A DNA stretch of 64,000 nucleotides, taken from the NCBI RefSeq assembly GCF_963576675.1, contig NC_088917.1, forward strand, positions 16,830,001 through 16,894,000. Direction: 5' to 3'. This DNA comes from Euphorbia lathyris. Its lineage: Eukaryota > Streptophyta > Magnoliopsida > Malpighiales > Euphorbiaceae. Every line of letters begins with the position of its first letter. Position 1 is the stretch's first letter. The notes under the pieces are model-generated. The model saw nothing but the letters and a program-made list of their open reading frames with translations, did no database searches and had not been told where the DNA came from. This document shows, in pieces, positions 34,001 to 45,788 of this stretch. The position numbers were made by a program, and so were the translations under genes.

Positions 34001-35159
34001 AACTTATTAGTAACCAATTGATCATCAATCCTAAGTGCCGAAATACCAGCCATAGCAGCCCGATTAGACGCCATCCTATGAAAGAAAGCCGAATTCCTAT
34101 CCCCATCTTTTAACCATTTCACCCTGCTCTTCTCACGTAAAAAAACTTATTTCCTACGAAGAGTCATATCCAGATTAGAATGAGCCTCAATCTCCTCAAG
34201 ATAAAGAGAATCAGAGAAACCTAACAACAAGATATCATTCTGAACTTTAGCCAACTTCTCCTCATACTCGGAAATAGCAATGTCAACATTACCAAAAACA
34301 TCTCTGTTCCAATTTCTAAGAATCGGACGAAGACGCCTAATCTTGTCACACAAACCTTGCATAGGAGGTAAATTAGGATGAGAACCATTCCAATACTCCA
34401 CCACCACCTCCCTAAGACCAGGATGAAGAACCCACATTGCTTGGAAACGAAAACGAGAAATCTTCCGCGGCCCGTTAGAAAAAGTAAACAACAAAGGGCA
34501 ATGATCAGAATGATGTCTCAACAAAGTCAAGCAACTAACCGAATTCCAAAAATCCGAAAAATTAGACGAAACCAGAACCCTATCCAAACGAGACTCCACT
34601 CTAGCCGAGCCCACCCTACCATTAGACCAAGTAAAAAAATTACCCAGAGAGGGATAATCCAACAACAAATCATTATCAATAAAATTTCGAAAATCATTAC
34701 AAGGCCTAGCAGCAGGAACTCTACCAAGCTTCTCATGAGCACCTAAAACCGCATTAAAATCCCCCAAAATAATCCACTGACCACCCAATCTACTTTTCTG
34801 ATCCAAAATATTATCAAACATAGAAACTCTACGATTCGCCCAAACACTACCATAAACCACACAAATATAAGTATTAATAGATCTTAGATGCAGCACTACA
34901 AATTGCTCATGATAAAAACACACTGAGACCGAAGAAAACCGGTCAGAGGAAAAAACCCACAGAGTCGGCAAAGACCTATCATTAACATCAATCAAAGAAA
35001 ATCCCAAACTTCTCTAGAAAGATAACCTAACAAAATCAAAACACCCCATTGGCTCATCAAGGCATAACAGATCAGGCTTATGAACGGAACATAAACGAAA
35101 CAAATAATTCTGTGTATCTCTATTGAGAATACCCTGCAATTCCAATATAATACACTCAT
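31037..35159 (-). pseudogene. LINE ORF2: endonuclease, reverse transcriptase, RNase H
   Basis: The start ATG is 35159-35157; MSVLYWNCR matches the usual start of plant LINE ORF2. Domains: apurinic-type endonuclease (about 35150-34500, with GDFNAVLG and SDHCPL), reverse transcriptase (34122-about 32800, with QGDPLSP and YADD at 33097-33108), a zinc-finger-like region (CPLCLSHEETADHILLTC) and an RNase H domain starting near 31510 (NTDAS) and running to about 31040 (EGNAVADSLASFG). Breaks: a frameshift just after WNCR near 35130, TAG 35014-35016, TAA 34147-34149, a frameshift near 32400-32450, TAG 31382-31384, plus further stops in RNase H. The enzyme would nick DNA and copy the LINE RNA at the nick. 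Confidence 0.9.
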
Positions 35160-36318
35160 TTAAAACGAACCGGAAGCTTACTAGCCCGTTTTGCACGAGA
35201 TGAAATGTTCTCAGTTGAAGTCATAATCCTTTCACGATGCTTCACTTTTTTACCTTGCACAGTACTCCATCCAATATCATCATCCTCAACCAAATCCGCC
35301 CATGATTTTGAGCCCTGAGATAATGAATCAGAAACAGAACCCTTACCTCTCTCTAAAGCACAAGAGATATTCGCCATCCCCGGAGAAGGAGGACGAGCAA
35401 CATCAGAATCACCTTCTCGATATCCAAGCGGACTACCAGACAAAGGTACATCCAACACACTCTCAATCCGATCCTGAACCCCAAGATCAGAAAGCAACCT
35501 CTCATTAGCCTGCTGAACCTGCACAACCAGTGATTCCTGATGCACTTCAACTAAATTAGAAGAAGGATTTTGAATAGCCTTAACAGCCACTTCTACCGGT
35601 TTCGCAATCTTTTTTCCTTCCACCGGTCTCTTATTTTTCCTACAATCATAAGCCATGTGACCAATATTTGAGCACACCTTACAAAAACTTGGTAATCTCT
35701 CATAAACAAGATCAATCCAAATCTGTTTCCCTGCTCTTTCAATTACAAGTTTAACAGGGAGCTCAGAACTCAAATCAACATCAACAATCTCACCCAAACT
35801 TGCGCATTAGAAGACTTCTCAGCATATGGATCAAAATCAGGAACCCAAGATTGTAAACGAAAAGAACCTGGCTTAACATTCACAATTCCCTTAGAGAACA
35901 CCAAATTTCTATCCTCCTACGAGCTAAGCACCACATAAAAAAACCCCCAAATTTTAGACAAAGCATCCTTAAGTGCTGAAACTTTCCAAGGAGAATCCCC
36001 CTTACTTAGAATTAATCTCCCAATGAGAGAAAATGAACATAGCTCAACCCTTTTATCATAAGCCTGTTGAGAAATCCTAATTGATTTCAACCCTCCAATT
36101 TCTATAATCACAGCCGTAGAATTCAGAACCGAATCTATCCTGGCTGAAACCACCCGAGCATAAGAATTTCGACCAATAGAAGGAGTAGCCGAAGCTAAAC
36201 CCGCAGAATTTCCAGGAATAGAACATGCAATCCGGCCAGCCACAGGAGCTTTGGGATTGAAGAGAACTCCAATCCCCAAATAATTATCAAGATAATCCAA
36301 AGGCAATTTAGAAGCCAT
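35156..36318 (-). pseudogene. LINE ORF1 (RNA-binding, CCHC knuckle)
   Basis: I take the ATG at 36318 (MASKLPLDYLD) rather than the earlier in-frame ATG at 36402, because the 28 residues before it are hydrophobic and unlike the family. The middle reads like the DUF4283 domain of plant LINEs (LQSWVPDFDPY...QVWVR), then CKVCSNIGHMAYDC gives a C-x2-C-x4-H-x4-C knuckle at about 35685-35640. TAG 35917-35919 and a frameshift near 35800 break it; compared with my memory of the family, about 40 residues between QVWVR and the knuckle are missing. Its stop TGA (35158-35156) overlaps the ORF2 ATG as ATGA. Confidence 0.8.
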
Positions 36319-36739
36319 CACAACAAAAGCACATAAACCAGCAACGAGAAACCACCAATCAACACACAGAGAAGAAGTAAACAGCAATAAAAAATTCAAC
36401 ACACAGAGAACAGCAGCGGAAAATCAGAGACAGCATAGGCAACAATGCCCCAGCCAATAAGCACCCAAAACAATATAAAAAAAAAAACAAAGACAATCTG
36501 GAGTAAAAGAAAACAAACAGAGAATGGCGATTCTCAGCAACCGATGGCGACTCGCAGCAACAGTATCAGACAGAGAAAGCAATCATCGGCAACCAGCAAG
36601 CGGCGAAAGCAATCGGCAGAGCAGCGGCGAGTTTTCAGCCAGAAGAAATCGTGACCAACGGTGATGAACGAACGATCGAACTGTCGAGTGGAAGTGTCGA
36701 GGGGAACTGTCGAGGGGAAATCGTGACCAGCGGCGAGTT
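36319..36739 (-). other. LINE 5' leader
   Basis: Minus-strand leader of about 420 bp. It contains imperfect repeats such as GAAATCGTGACCAGCGGCGA and related strings (about 36640-36740). The promoter of the LINE would be internal here; I see no specific element. Confidence 0.5.
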
Positions 36740-37175
36740 TTCAACTAAGGTAAAATGCGTTTAACTACCGACCATATATCAAGCAATACACATGCACATC
36801 CACTTTGATAAAAAAAATGTAACTAACAACCCGTTTTGAAACCCCAGCAGACCAAATGTGTAATAGAGGTGTCAATTTCTCATGCTACATATGAGGGTAT
36901 TGTTTAAGACGATATAAGGATTTTCGTAATTTACAAACAGTTTGAAGCCGAGCCCCATCAATAAAACTAGGTCGATTGCAACAAACATTTGGAGCATCGC
37001 AATTGATCTTGGGTCAATTGTGACGCACGTTTTTAAACGCCTTTGGAGCAACTGCGACGAGTGCAGTACGACGTGCAAACCACGTCGATAATGTCACTAA
37101 AAGCCAGTCACTAATGTCTTTTTTTCCACTAGTGGTAGTCTCTTTCCAATGCTAACGATTTTTTTTTGCTTTCAT
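36740..37175 (-). mobile_element. Composite copia/CACTA fragment, copy 1 (internally deleted)
   Basis: Matches 39145-39929 but lacks about 345 bp in the middle, including most of the copia reverse-transcriptase piece. The right part ends in a CACTA-type terminus: on the minus strand it reads CACTAGTGGAAAAAAAGAC starting at 37134. About 40 bp beyond that terminus is also shared with copy 2, so the two were copied together with flank, not moved independently. Confidence 0.65.
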
Positions 37176-37494
37176 TAAGGACTAAAGTGAATAAAATATA
37201 AAGTTTCAAAATAAGGACTAGAATGGATAAAATGAAAAATTCCAAATTAGGGACTAAAATGAATAAAACAAAAGGTATTAAATTAAACGTTAAAGGAACA
37301 AAAATAAAAGTTTATTAAATCAGGGATTAAAAGTGAATAAAAATTAAGTTATTGATTTTTTTTTGCTACTATTAACATGAGGAATGATCATGACAACATC
37401 AAGAACAAGGAAAATATATTAAATAAAATAATTAAATAAATGAATTACCAGTTCTTATAATGAAATCCAAAATATGAAGAAAAGAGACCAATTC
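37174..37494. repeat. Dispersed repeat A, copy 2
   Basis: About 95% identical by eye to 30565-30884, in the same orientation. Together they bracket the LINE and composite fragment copy 1. Confidence 0.78.
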
Positions 37495-39144
37495 CATCAG
37501 TATTGGCACTATTGAGAAGTAAAGATATTAATATTAAAAATAGAGATATTATTGCATTTTTTTTAATGCAAGACATTTTTAAATTTATTTAATCCAATAT
37601 GTACTTTTTAGACTGTTAATATAACTTAGTCCATTTATTCCAGCATTTTTGCAGTTTTAAATTTGCAAGGCATGCATCATTAATTTGAATTTTAATTAGA
37701 TAATTAATTAGTTAATTAGTCCATTTATTTCAATTATTATCTATAAAAATAAATAAACTTAATAAAAAATAAATTATGTTTACTCAGGGTCTCTTGCATC
37801 TATTCATAATGTCCTGAAAAGAAAAAAATATATAATTTATATATAAGTTTATAAAACATTATGGAATAGTAAATTTTTTGAGAAACATTAATTTTATCTT
37901 TAATATTTCTAATTTGAAACAAGTTTAGACCTAGATAATATGGAATCCGCCTTTGAATGCTTGGATTGCAACAAATAAACATAGTTCATACAGGAAAAAA
38001 AAATTACACTAAAAAACATATTTTAACTTTTTTACTTACAATTTTCTAAATCATTTTTCTATGTTTGGCCACCCTAGAAATATCTTATTTTGAAAAATAT
38101 CAAATTTTCTTATTTGGGCCTAGTAGGGTCTAAAATCCAAGTTGAAAACGTTAAATAATGTTAAGGACGTGAAGGATATATATGCACTTCCAAATAATCT
38201 TAAGAGAAAATTGAATTTATTTCGATATATTTTAATAAATAAATAACCTGATTAGTCCACCAAGTTCAGCCCTGACCATCAAAAGTATCCCGTCTATCAA
38301 AAGTATCCAATCCATCAACATTATGACCGTCTACACTATCAAACATCAGCAAAAAAAAATGAGTGTTGCAACTAGGACATTCACAGCTACTTGGTGCTAC
38401 TATTTTCCCAATAACCTGTCACCAATTTATTTTTTGATAATTAATTCAATTTACCCAGTTCCAGACTCACTCAACACTGTTTATCCATTATTATTTTTTA
38501 TTATTATTATAAAATGGCATATTAAATGTTTAGTTTACAAATAATAAGAAATGTTCCCAATGGCATAACAAGAGTTGGTATATTTCCATTCGCCTTCGCT
38601 TTATGTGTTAAGTACAAGGCTTTCCATCCATTTAAAAAAACCTTCAAAAATAACAACTAAAATAATATTAATATATTGTTACTATATATATTATAAAAAT
38701 TGAGAAAAATATTTTTATTATATATACAGGAACAAGTATAAAACATAAAATGGGAAGTAATTACATTATAATTATCAGTTTTTCCATTTCCAAAATCTTT
38801 CACATTAAACATAATCATTCAATCCCCAATACTTAATAAATTAGATACAACAATTAAAAATACCCAAATGAAGGCTTGAAGTACTAAACCCTATATTTTA
38901 ACTTTTAAGAAATGAAGAAACAGTAACATATTCTATTTTTGCACTGGGATTGATGACCTGTCATTAATATTAACATTCGGAGCCAGCCCATTTCCTATGT
39001 GGCCGTGGCTAAGCATCAATACCTGGTAATAAAGACTAAGATAATAAAGACTTCCCTGTAAACATTGCGTACCTGCTAGTAGACATACCATTATCCTGAC
39101 ATGCACCCTAACCCGCATGGGAAAAGCCATGAGATGCCATGCAA
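37495..39144. other. AT-rich intergenic DNA
   Basis: No gene or RNA is supported; only short, low-complexity ORFs occur. Nothing recognisable. Confidence 0.5.
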
Positions 39145-39929
39145 TTCAACTAAGGTAAAATGCGTTTAACTACAGACCATTGTATCTCAGTAGGAGCATG
39201 CATGAACTGTGAGACCTGGTTTACGGCAACATAGATTTCTGGACGAGTGAAAGTTAAATACTGCAAGCTTCCCACCATTCTCTGATAAAGAGTTGGGTCA
39301 TAAAAAGTTGGGCTGTAAAGTGACCCATAAGCGACTTGGCGATGATAGAATGTCAATATTTCCTCGGATTCATGAAGAGCCCCTTACTTGTACAAAATCA
39401 AATTCAATACCTAGAAAATAATGTGCTTTCCTAGATTGTGTATAGCAAACGTGGCCTTAAGGAACTTGACAAAGTTGAGCCATAAGTGCAGGCGTGTTTT
39501 CTATCGGTAATTAGTAAATCATCCACGTATATCAAGCAATACACATGCACATCCACTTTGATAAAAAAAAATGTAACTAACTACCCGTTTTGAAACCCCA
39601 GCAGACCAAATGTGTAATGGAGGTGTCAATTTCTCATGCTACATATAAGGGTATTGTTTAAGACGATATAAGGATGTTCTTAATTTACAAACAGTTTGAA
39701 GCCGAGCCGGATCAATAAAACTAGGTCAATTGCAACAAACATTTGGAGCATCCCAATTGATCTTGGGTCAATTGTGACGCACATTTAAAACGCCTTTGGA
39801 GCAACTGCGACGAGTGCACTAGCGACCTGCAAAACACGTCGATAACATCACCAAAAGCGCGTCACTAATGCCTTTTTTCCACTAGTGGTAGTATCTTTCC
39901 AATGCTAACAATTTTTTTTTGCTTTCAAT
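39145..39929 (-). mobile_element. Composite copia/CACTA fragment, copy 2
   Basis: Minus strand: a CACTA terminus (CACTAGTGGAAAAAAGGC from 39887), about 330 bp of unassigned sequence, then a copia reverse-transcriptase/RNase H fragment (39560-39150). No opposite CACTA terminus is found, so either the left end is lost or the copia piece was joined later. Confidence 0.62.
39150..39560 (-). pseudogene. copia reverse transcriptase fragment
   Basis: Pieces recognisable on the minus strand: IYVDDL near 39520, and YQRMVGSLQYLTFTRPEIYV then VNQVSQFMHAPTE (39285-39175), the standard end of copia reverse transcriptase before RNase H. Frame breaks separate the two. It belongs to the composite fragment; copy 1 has lost most of it. 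Confidence 0.75.
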
Positions 39930-40329
39930 TCTTAGATGGCTTAGTGATGTTACTGCTAAGAATTTACATCCTAACTATGATTATCTGTTATAAAAAAATT
40001 AATGAGGTCTATAAAAAAAAGTTAAATACGTACAATTTTTTTAAGTAATCAGGAGAATTATATTTTTTTTTTCAAAGCATTATCTACAATATGATAATAT
40101 TATACAATTAAAAAGATGTTTTTCACCATAAGAAACATAATTTTATTTATTATTTAAAAAAGCTCAAAATAATTTTTTTTTGCTGAAAATTACTTTGTAT
40201 TAAAAATTAAAAAAAATTAAAATTACAACAAGAGAAAACCAGCTTTTAATCGAGTTTTCCGCCCTTTACTATTGGAAGAATAACTTCTAGAGGGCTATTG
40301 ACGGTGACCATAATTATTCCAAGTCATGT
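39930..40329. other. AT-rich intergenic DNA
   Basis: No gene. It ends at the target duplication CATGT (40325-40329) of the next element. Confidence 0.5.
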
Positions 40330-40840
40330 TGATACAGATTGAAGACGATAAATGAAGGTTTTAATCGCAAACCATCAAAGAGTTTCTTCTCTAGCTAAAC
40401 TAGAAGGAGTGAATCCCAATAACAAGGTGTAAACCTCGGTTCTCAAGGAGAATAATGTTTGATTGATTAAAAGTTATCTCATCCTTACAAAAATGGGGGT
40501 TTAAATACTTCCCCTAAAGATAAGAGAAAGGACAAGGATTACCCCTACTAGGGTTACAATAAGGCTAACAGCAACATGGAAAAATAGGTAATACGCCCCG
40601 ACAATCAGTACAATGGTACATGTACAGATTGTCAGGGTTGTTAGGTGAATTACTTCGGCAGGAAGTAAACAGAGATCCGCCCAGGGGTAAATGTTGATTC
40701 GCCAATTAGCATACTCCTAGATCCCCCCCGCTCGTATGTCCTGGGGATCCGCCCTCCTAGGTACAACCTCCGTGGGTCTGATGTCCGAGGATCCGCCAGA
40801 GCGCGTGTGATCAGCGATCCCAGTTAGGATGTCCGCATCA
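40330..40840 (-). repeat. 3' LTR of element B (511 bp)
   Basis: On the plus strand it starts TGATACAG and ends CGCATCA. It contains the last 41 codons of pol (to the stop at 40717). Confidence 0.93.
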
Positions 40841-43800
40841 TTCTCTCCTTCTTTAAAAGAGTTCGGCGCTGATTTGCCTGTGTTGAACTCCAAAGGACCA
40901 TCCGACTTCCACGGGCTAAAGTCACGGATGTTGAATGCCGGTGAGATTTTACCAAGCCAATTTGGTAATGCTATATGATAGGCATTGGCATTGACCTTCT
41001 TGGTGACCTTATATGGCCCGTATTTTCTAGGTCGAAGCTTGCTGCTTGAGGTGTTGGCGAGTCTCTCTTTGCCCAAATATACCATAACTTCATCCCCAAC
41101 TTCAAACTGTAGGTCTCTACGGTGCTCATCCGCCTTAGCCTTTAATTTCTGATTTCTCTCCTCAAGAGTCTCTCTTACCTCTTGGTGCATCTATACATAA
41201 TCTTTAGCCAGCTGGTTGGCAGTCACGTTTCCTTTAGGAAGATGGGCTATATCAAGGACGTGATTTGGGGTCTTTGTGTATACTACCTCAAATGGCGATC
41301 TCCCGGTTCACGAATGTACAGAGCCGTTGTAGGCGAACTCAGCTTGGGCTAAAACCACATCCCACATCCTGGACTTATCCTTACATTTGCTGCGCAGTAA
41401 GTTTCCCAAAGTTCTATTGACCACTTCTGTCTGTCCGTCTGTTTGAGGGTGGGCGGTGGTACTAAACTTCAAAGACGTATCAAACAGAGCCCACACCGTC
41501 CGCCAGAAGTGATTGAGAAACTTTGTATCACGATCTGAGACAATGCTCTTAGGCACTCCATGTAGCCTGACAATCTCTTTGAAAAATAGCTTAGCAGTCG
41601 CTGAGGCATCATTAGTCTTGCGACATGGTATGAAGTGAGCCATCTTTGAAAACCGATCAACCACGACGAAGATGGAATCCATGTCCCTCTGAGTTCTGGG
41701 TAACCCTAGGACGAAGTCCATGGACAGATCCTCCCATATGGTCTCTGGCATAGTTAAAGGTAACTGCAATCCAGTATTTTTAGTGCGTCCCTTGGCGGTC
41801 TGGCAAATATAGCATCGTTCGACTAAGTAGGCAATATCTCTCCTCATCTTAGGCCAGAAATAACGGGAACTCACTGCTTCATATGTCTTGTCTCGCCCAA
41901 AATGTCCTCCAAGGGATCCGCCATGTAGATCACAGATAACCTTCTCGCGGATGGAAGTGCAGGGTAAGCAGAGTTGGTTGCCCTTCATGAGATACTCATC
42001 CATCAGGTGATACGCCCCATCCCCATGCTGGTGTTGACACTTCTCCCAGATATTGCCAAAGTCAGGATCCGCCAAGTATTCTCCTCTTATGTGTTCAAAA
42101 CAATCGGTCTCCAGATTGACTATTTTTATTAGTGATACCCTTCGGCTCAAGGCGTCCGCCACTTTGTTCTGTTTTCCAGCCTTATGGATAAGCTTATAGG
42201 GGAACTTATCTATGAAGGCGGACCACCGGGCATGCATGGAGCTTCGAAGCTGCTTCTGACTTCCCAGGTACTTGAGAGCTTGGTGGTCAGTGTAGAGGAT
42301 GAATTCTTTCCCTACCAAATAATGTTCCCACACTTTCAACGCCCTCACTACGGCATAGAACTCTTGGGCATCCGCCCACTCGAACCCCCTTCCCTTCTTC
42401 AAACATTCCGTCAATGGGGCAACTATGGAACTGAAGTTTTTGATGAATCGGCGATAAAATGTTGCTAACCCATGAAAACTCCTGATATCCCCCACATTCC
42501 TCGGAGTAGGCCATTCTCGGATGGCTCTTACCTTCTCCCCATCAACTTGGAGCCCATCTCCACTAACCACGAACCCAAGAAGAACCAGACTTTCCATAAC
42601 GAAGTCACACTTCTTAGTGTTGGCGTATAACTGATGTTTCCTTAATAGGTCAAACACTATCCGTTAGTGCTCCACATGCTCCACCAAGGTCTCGCTATGA
42701 ATCAAGATGTCATCAAAATACACAACTACAAATTTTCCAATCACCGGGCGGAGTACCTGATTCATCAGCCTCATGAAAGTACTAGGGGCGTTAGTCATCC
42801 CAAATGGCATAACTAACCACTCATACAATCCATCTCTGGTTTTGAAAGCCGTCTTCCACTCATCCTAAGAACGAATTCGTATTTGATGATAACCACTCCT
42901 AAGATCAATCTTGGACAAAACTCGGGATCCGCCAAGTTGGTCTAGCATATCATCCAGCCTTGGGATAGGGAATTTATACTTGATAGTGATCTTGTTAATA
43001 GCCCTGCTGTCCACACACATCCGCCAAGATCCATCCTTCTTGGGCGTAAGTAGGGCTGGGACGGCGCATGGACTCATGCTTTCTCTAACGTATCCCATCT
43101 CAATAAGCTCTTCCACTTTCTGCCTCATGATATCATTTTCCTTTGGACTCATCCGATAATGGGGAAGGCTTGGCAAACTAGCCCCGGGCACAAGATCAAT
43201 ATGATGCTGGATGTCCCTCAAAGGTGGTAACCCACTCGGCAGTTCGTCAGGGAACAGATCTTGGTATTCGCCAAGTAGGCGGGTCACTTCATTCGGCACC
43301 TCCCTTTCGCCCCTTCGGGCGGATTCGTGATTCGCCTTAACCATTACCACATACACCATCTGGCTCTCTTCACATTCGCTGACAAACGATTTATGTGTAG
43401 GACAGACTACCAAAGTAGACTTCTCGTCGGCCTTCACCCCATTCTTCACAAATCTGTAAGTGTTCTCTCGTCCTGCATGGATGGCATCATTATCAAACGG
43501 CCAGGGTCGGCCCAACAATAGGTGGCAAGCATCCATATCGACCACATCACAACAGACTTCATCACTGTAATCACCAATCACAATAGGTACCCTGCATCTC
43601 TGGGTCACCCTAAGCTCACCCACATTTTTTATCCATCCCACTCTATAGGGGTCGGGATGTGCCTCCGCCGACAACCCGAACTTCTGAACGGCGCTGCTGC
43701 TCATAATATTCTCTTGACTCCCACTATCTATTATCACGTTGCATCGCCCACCTTTCACAAGACAGCGGGTCCTGAATAGGTGGTGCCTCTGATCTCCCTC

Positions 43801-45164
43801 TACCCGACTAGAGACTAACAAACGCCGTACCACATGAATGGCGTATCTCTCTTCATCCGCCTCATCATCATCTTCTCCTAAGGGTTCGCAAAATACTTCA
43901 TCCCCTTCGTCATAGTCATCCTCATATCTCTCCACCATGTTGGCGCTCTTCCTCCTAGGACATTCGTTGGATCTATGGCCTGGCTCATTGCACCGAAAAC
44001 ATTTGAAAGGTGCCGCCTCGCATACGGATTGTTGCTCTTAGGTGGTATAGATGCTTCATTGTATGGCCTAGTATCTCCAACAGATCCCCTTCCCACACTG
44101 TTAACCTTGGCCCCACTGGCACTCGCCACCTGCTTGCCTTTGTCATAAGACCTCACGTTATCTCGTCCTCCATGCGTATACTCAGTAGTGGCGGATCTCC
44201 TGGATCTGCCGGTTAGTTGAGACTCGGCCTTGAGGGCTAAATTCCTGACATCTTGTACCCGAACCACCATCTGTGTGCCAATACGATCCTGGATGTTGTA
44301 TCTCAACCCTTCTAGATACCTAGAGGTCTTTTGGCTTTCAGTTTCAGACAAGTTGGCACTTGCCGAAAGCCTCAAGAACTCGGAGGTATACTCATGGACA
44401 CTTCGGGTCCCTTGAGAGCATCCCCTATAGGAGCTATAAATATACTGCTCATAATCCGGCGGTAGGAACCGCTCCCTCAACATCTCCTTCATCCGTAGCC
44501 AAGATCTAATCGGATCTCTGCCCCCTCTTCTTCGTTCTTCCCTCATCTGATCCCACCAAACTGATGCGCCACCCTTCAGGCGATACGCCACCAGCCTCAC
44601 CTTCCTCTCATCAGGAATCCCAGCATACTCAAAGAAACGTTCCACTTCCGATAACCAGTCTAAGAATCCCTCTATATCCAGTTCGCCTCCAAAAGATGGT
44701 AAGTCTATTTTTAGCTTAAAGGCATCATCTCTATCAAAGTTTCCTAGACCTGGATATACTCTAGCAACCTCCACACGTCGGTTGTCAATAGGCCCAACAT
44801 CCCTCATAGTTCTAACGGTATCATCATTCCCGATACCCTCAAAGTCATCATTATCACTATCAGCGTTATGCACAAGGACAAAGTTGGGTCTTCTTACCTC
44901 AGGATCCCTAGGATTCGTTTGTGGGAGCTGTTGTTTAGGGACTCCTTCCTTTCTCTGGGTTGATCCTCCCGCGTTTGTTCGGATTAAAGCCCGAACCTCC
45001 AGTTTGAAGTTTTCTAGGGAGGTAGCCAGCTCCAGGAACCGTTGGTCGGTTTGCCTCTGCCGCTCATGGCTGGCCTGGATCTGCTCCGCGAGGTGCTCCC
45101 TCAGCTCCTCATACCTCCGGTCACTGGTTTCCATGGAATCTTGCGGTTGTCGGGGTTGAACCAT
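40717..45164 (-). pseudogene. gag-pol of element B, with deletions and stops
   Basis: The first ATG is 45164-45162. Gag (to about 44010) has a coiled-coil-like N-terminus and a retrotransposon gag domain; a 1-bp deletion near 44012, at the zinc knuckle, shifts the frame. Then protease (DSGSQ, 43714-43728), reverse transcriptase (YFDD, 42709-42720), RNase H, integrase and C-terminal tail. In-frame stops: 42865-42867, 42664-42666, 41305-41307, 41191-41193. Compared with element C (47918-52195), two in-frame deletions are visible: 33 bp after the protease (near 43433) and 201 bp near 42366. The second removes the start of RNase H with its first catalytic Asp. Non-functional. Confidence 0.9.
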
Positions 45165-45196
45165 TGCCAAAAGAAGTTTCGGGTCAGGAAACGATC

Positions 45197-45209
45197 GGCT
45201 CTGATACCA
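45197..45209 (-). promoter_or_regulatory. Primer binding site of element B, initiator tRNA-Met
   Basis: On the minus strand TGGTATCAGAGCC, two bases after the LTR end. Confidence 0.88.
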
Positions 45210-45211
45210 AC

Positions 45212-45722
45212 TGATACAGATTGAAAACGATAAATGAAGGTTTTAATCGCAAACCAACAAAGAGTTTCTTCTCTAGCTAAACTAGAAGGAGTGAATCCCA
45301 ATAACAAGGTGTAAACCTCGGTTCTCGAGGAGAATAATGTTTGATTCATTAAAAGTTAGCTCATCCTTACAAAAATGGGGGTTTAAATACTTCCCCTAAA
45401 GATAAGAGAAAGGACAAGGATTACCCCTACTAGGGTTACAATAAGGCTAACAGCTACAGGGCAAAATAGGTAATACGCCCCGACAATCAGTACAATGGTA
45501 CAGGTACGGATTGTCAGGGTTGTTAGGTGAATTACTTCTGCAGGAAGTAAACAGAGATCCGCCCAGGGGTAAATGTTGATTCGCCAATTAGCGTACTCCT
45601 AGATCCGCCCCGCTCGTATGTCCTGGGGATCCGCCCTCCTAGGTACAACCTCCGTGGGTCTGATGTCCGAGGATCTGCCAGAGCGCGTGTGATCAGTGAT
45701 CACAGTTAGGATGTCCGCATCA
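45212..45722 (-). repeat. 5' LTR of element B (511 bp)
   Basis: Pairs with 40330-40840. A TATTTAAA candidate TATA box lies at 45382-45389 (minus strand). Followed by the target duplication CATGT. Confidence 0.93.
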
Positions 45723-45788
45723 CATGTGCACTCTGAAGCGATGTGAATTCATTTCTGAGGACTTTAGATTCCTCATGGACTTGTGTCA

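Larger units (their letters stand above)
30886..36739 (-). mobile_element. L1-type LINE retrotransposon, near full length, inactive
   Basis: Read on the minus strand: 5' leader (36739-36319), ORF1 (36318-35156), ORF2 (35159-31037) and a short 3' end that finishes in a short A run at 30886-30893. A possible 5-bp target duplication TTCAA flanks it (30880-30884 and about 36739-36743), but this is weak. Both ORFs carry stops or frameshifts. Confidence 0.85.
40330..45722 (-). mobile_element. CRM-like Ty3/gypsy chromovirus, element B
   Basis: Minus strand: 5' LTR 45722-45212, tRNA-Met primer site, gag-pol in one frame (broken), 3' LTR 40840-40330, with target duplication CATGT on both sides (40325-40329 and 45723-45727). 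LTRs are 511 bp each and differ at about 16 positions (about 3%). The pol frame runs 124 bp into the 3' LTR, and the tail motif NSFKEGENDAD resembles CRM-type integrase ends. The CRM assignment is a family judgement, not proven. Confidence 0.87.

Noticed and set aside
36872..37078. Minus-strand ORF of 68 codons
   Set aside because: Inside the CACTA-like fragment; no motif, and copy 2 does not keep the frame.
44782..45159. Plus-strand ORF of 125 codons, again at 62314-62850
   Set aside because: Antisense of gag in elements B and C; similar only because the gag genes are similar.
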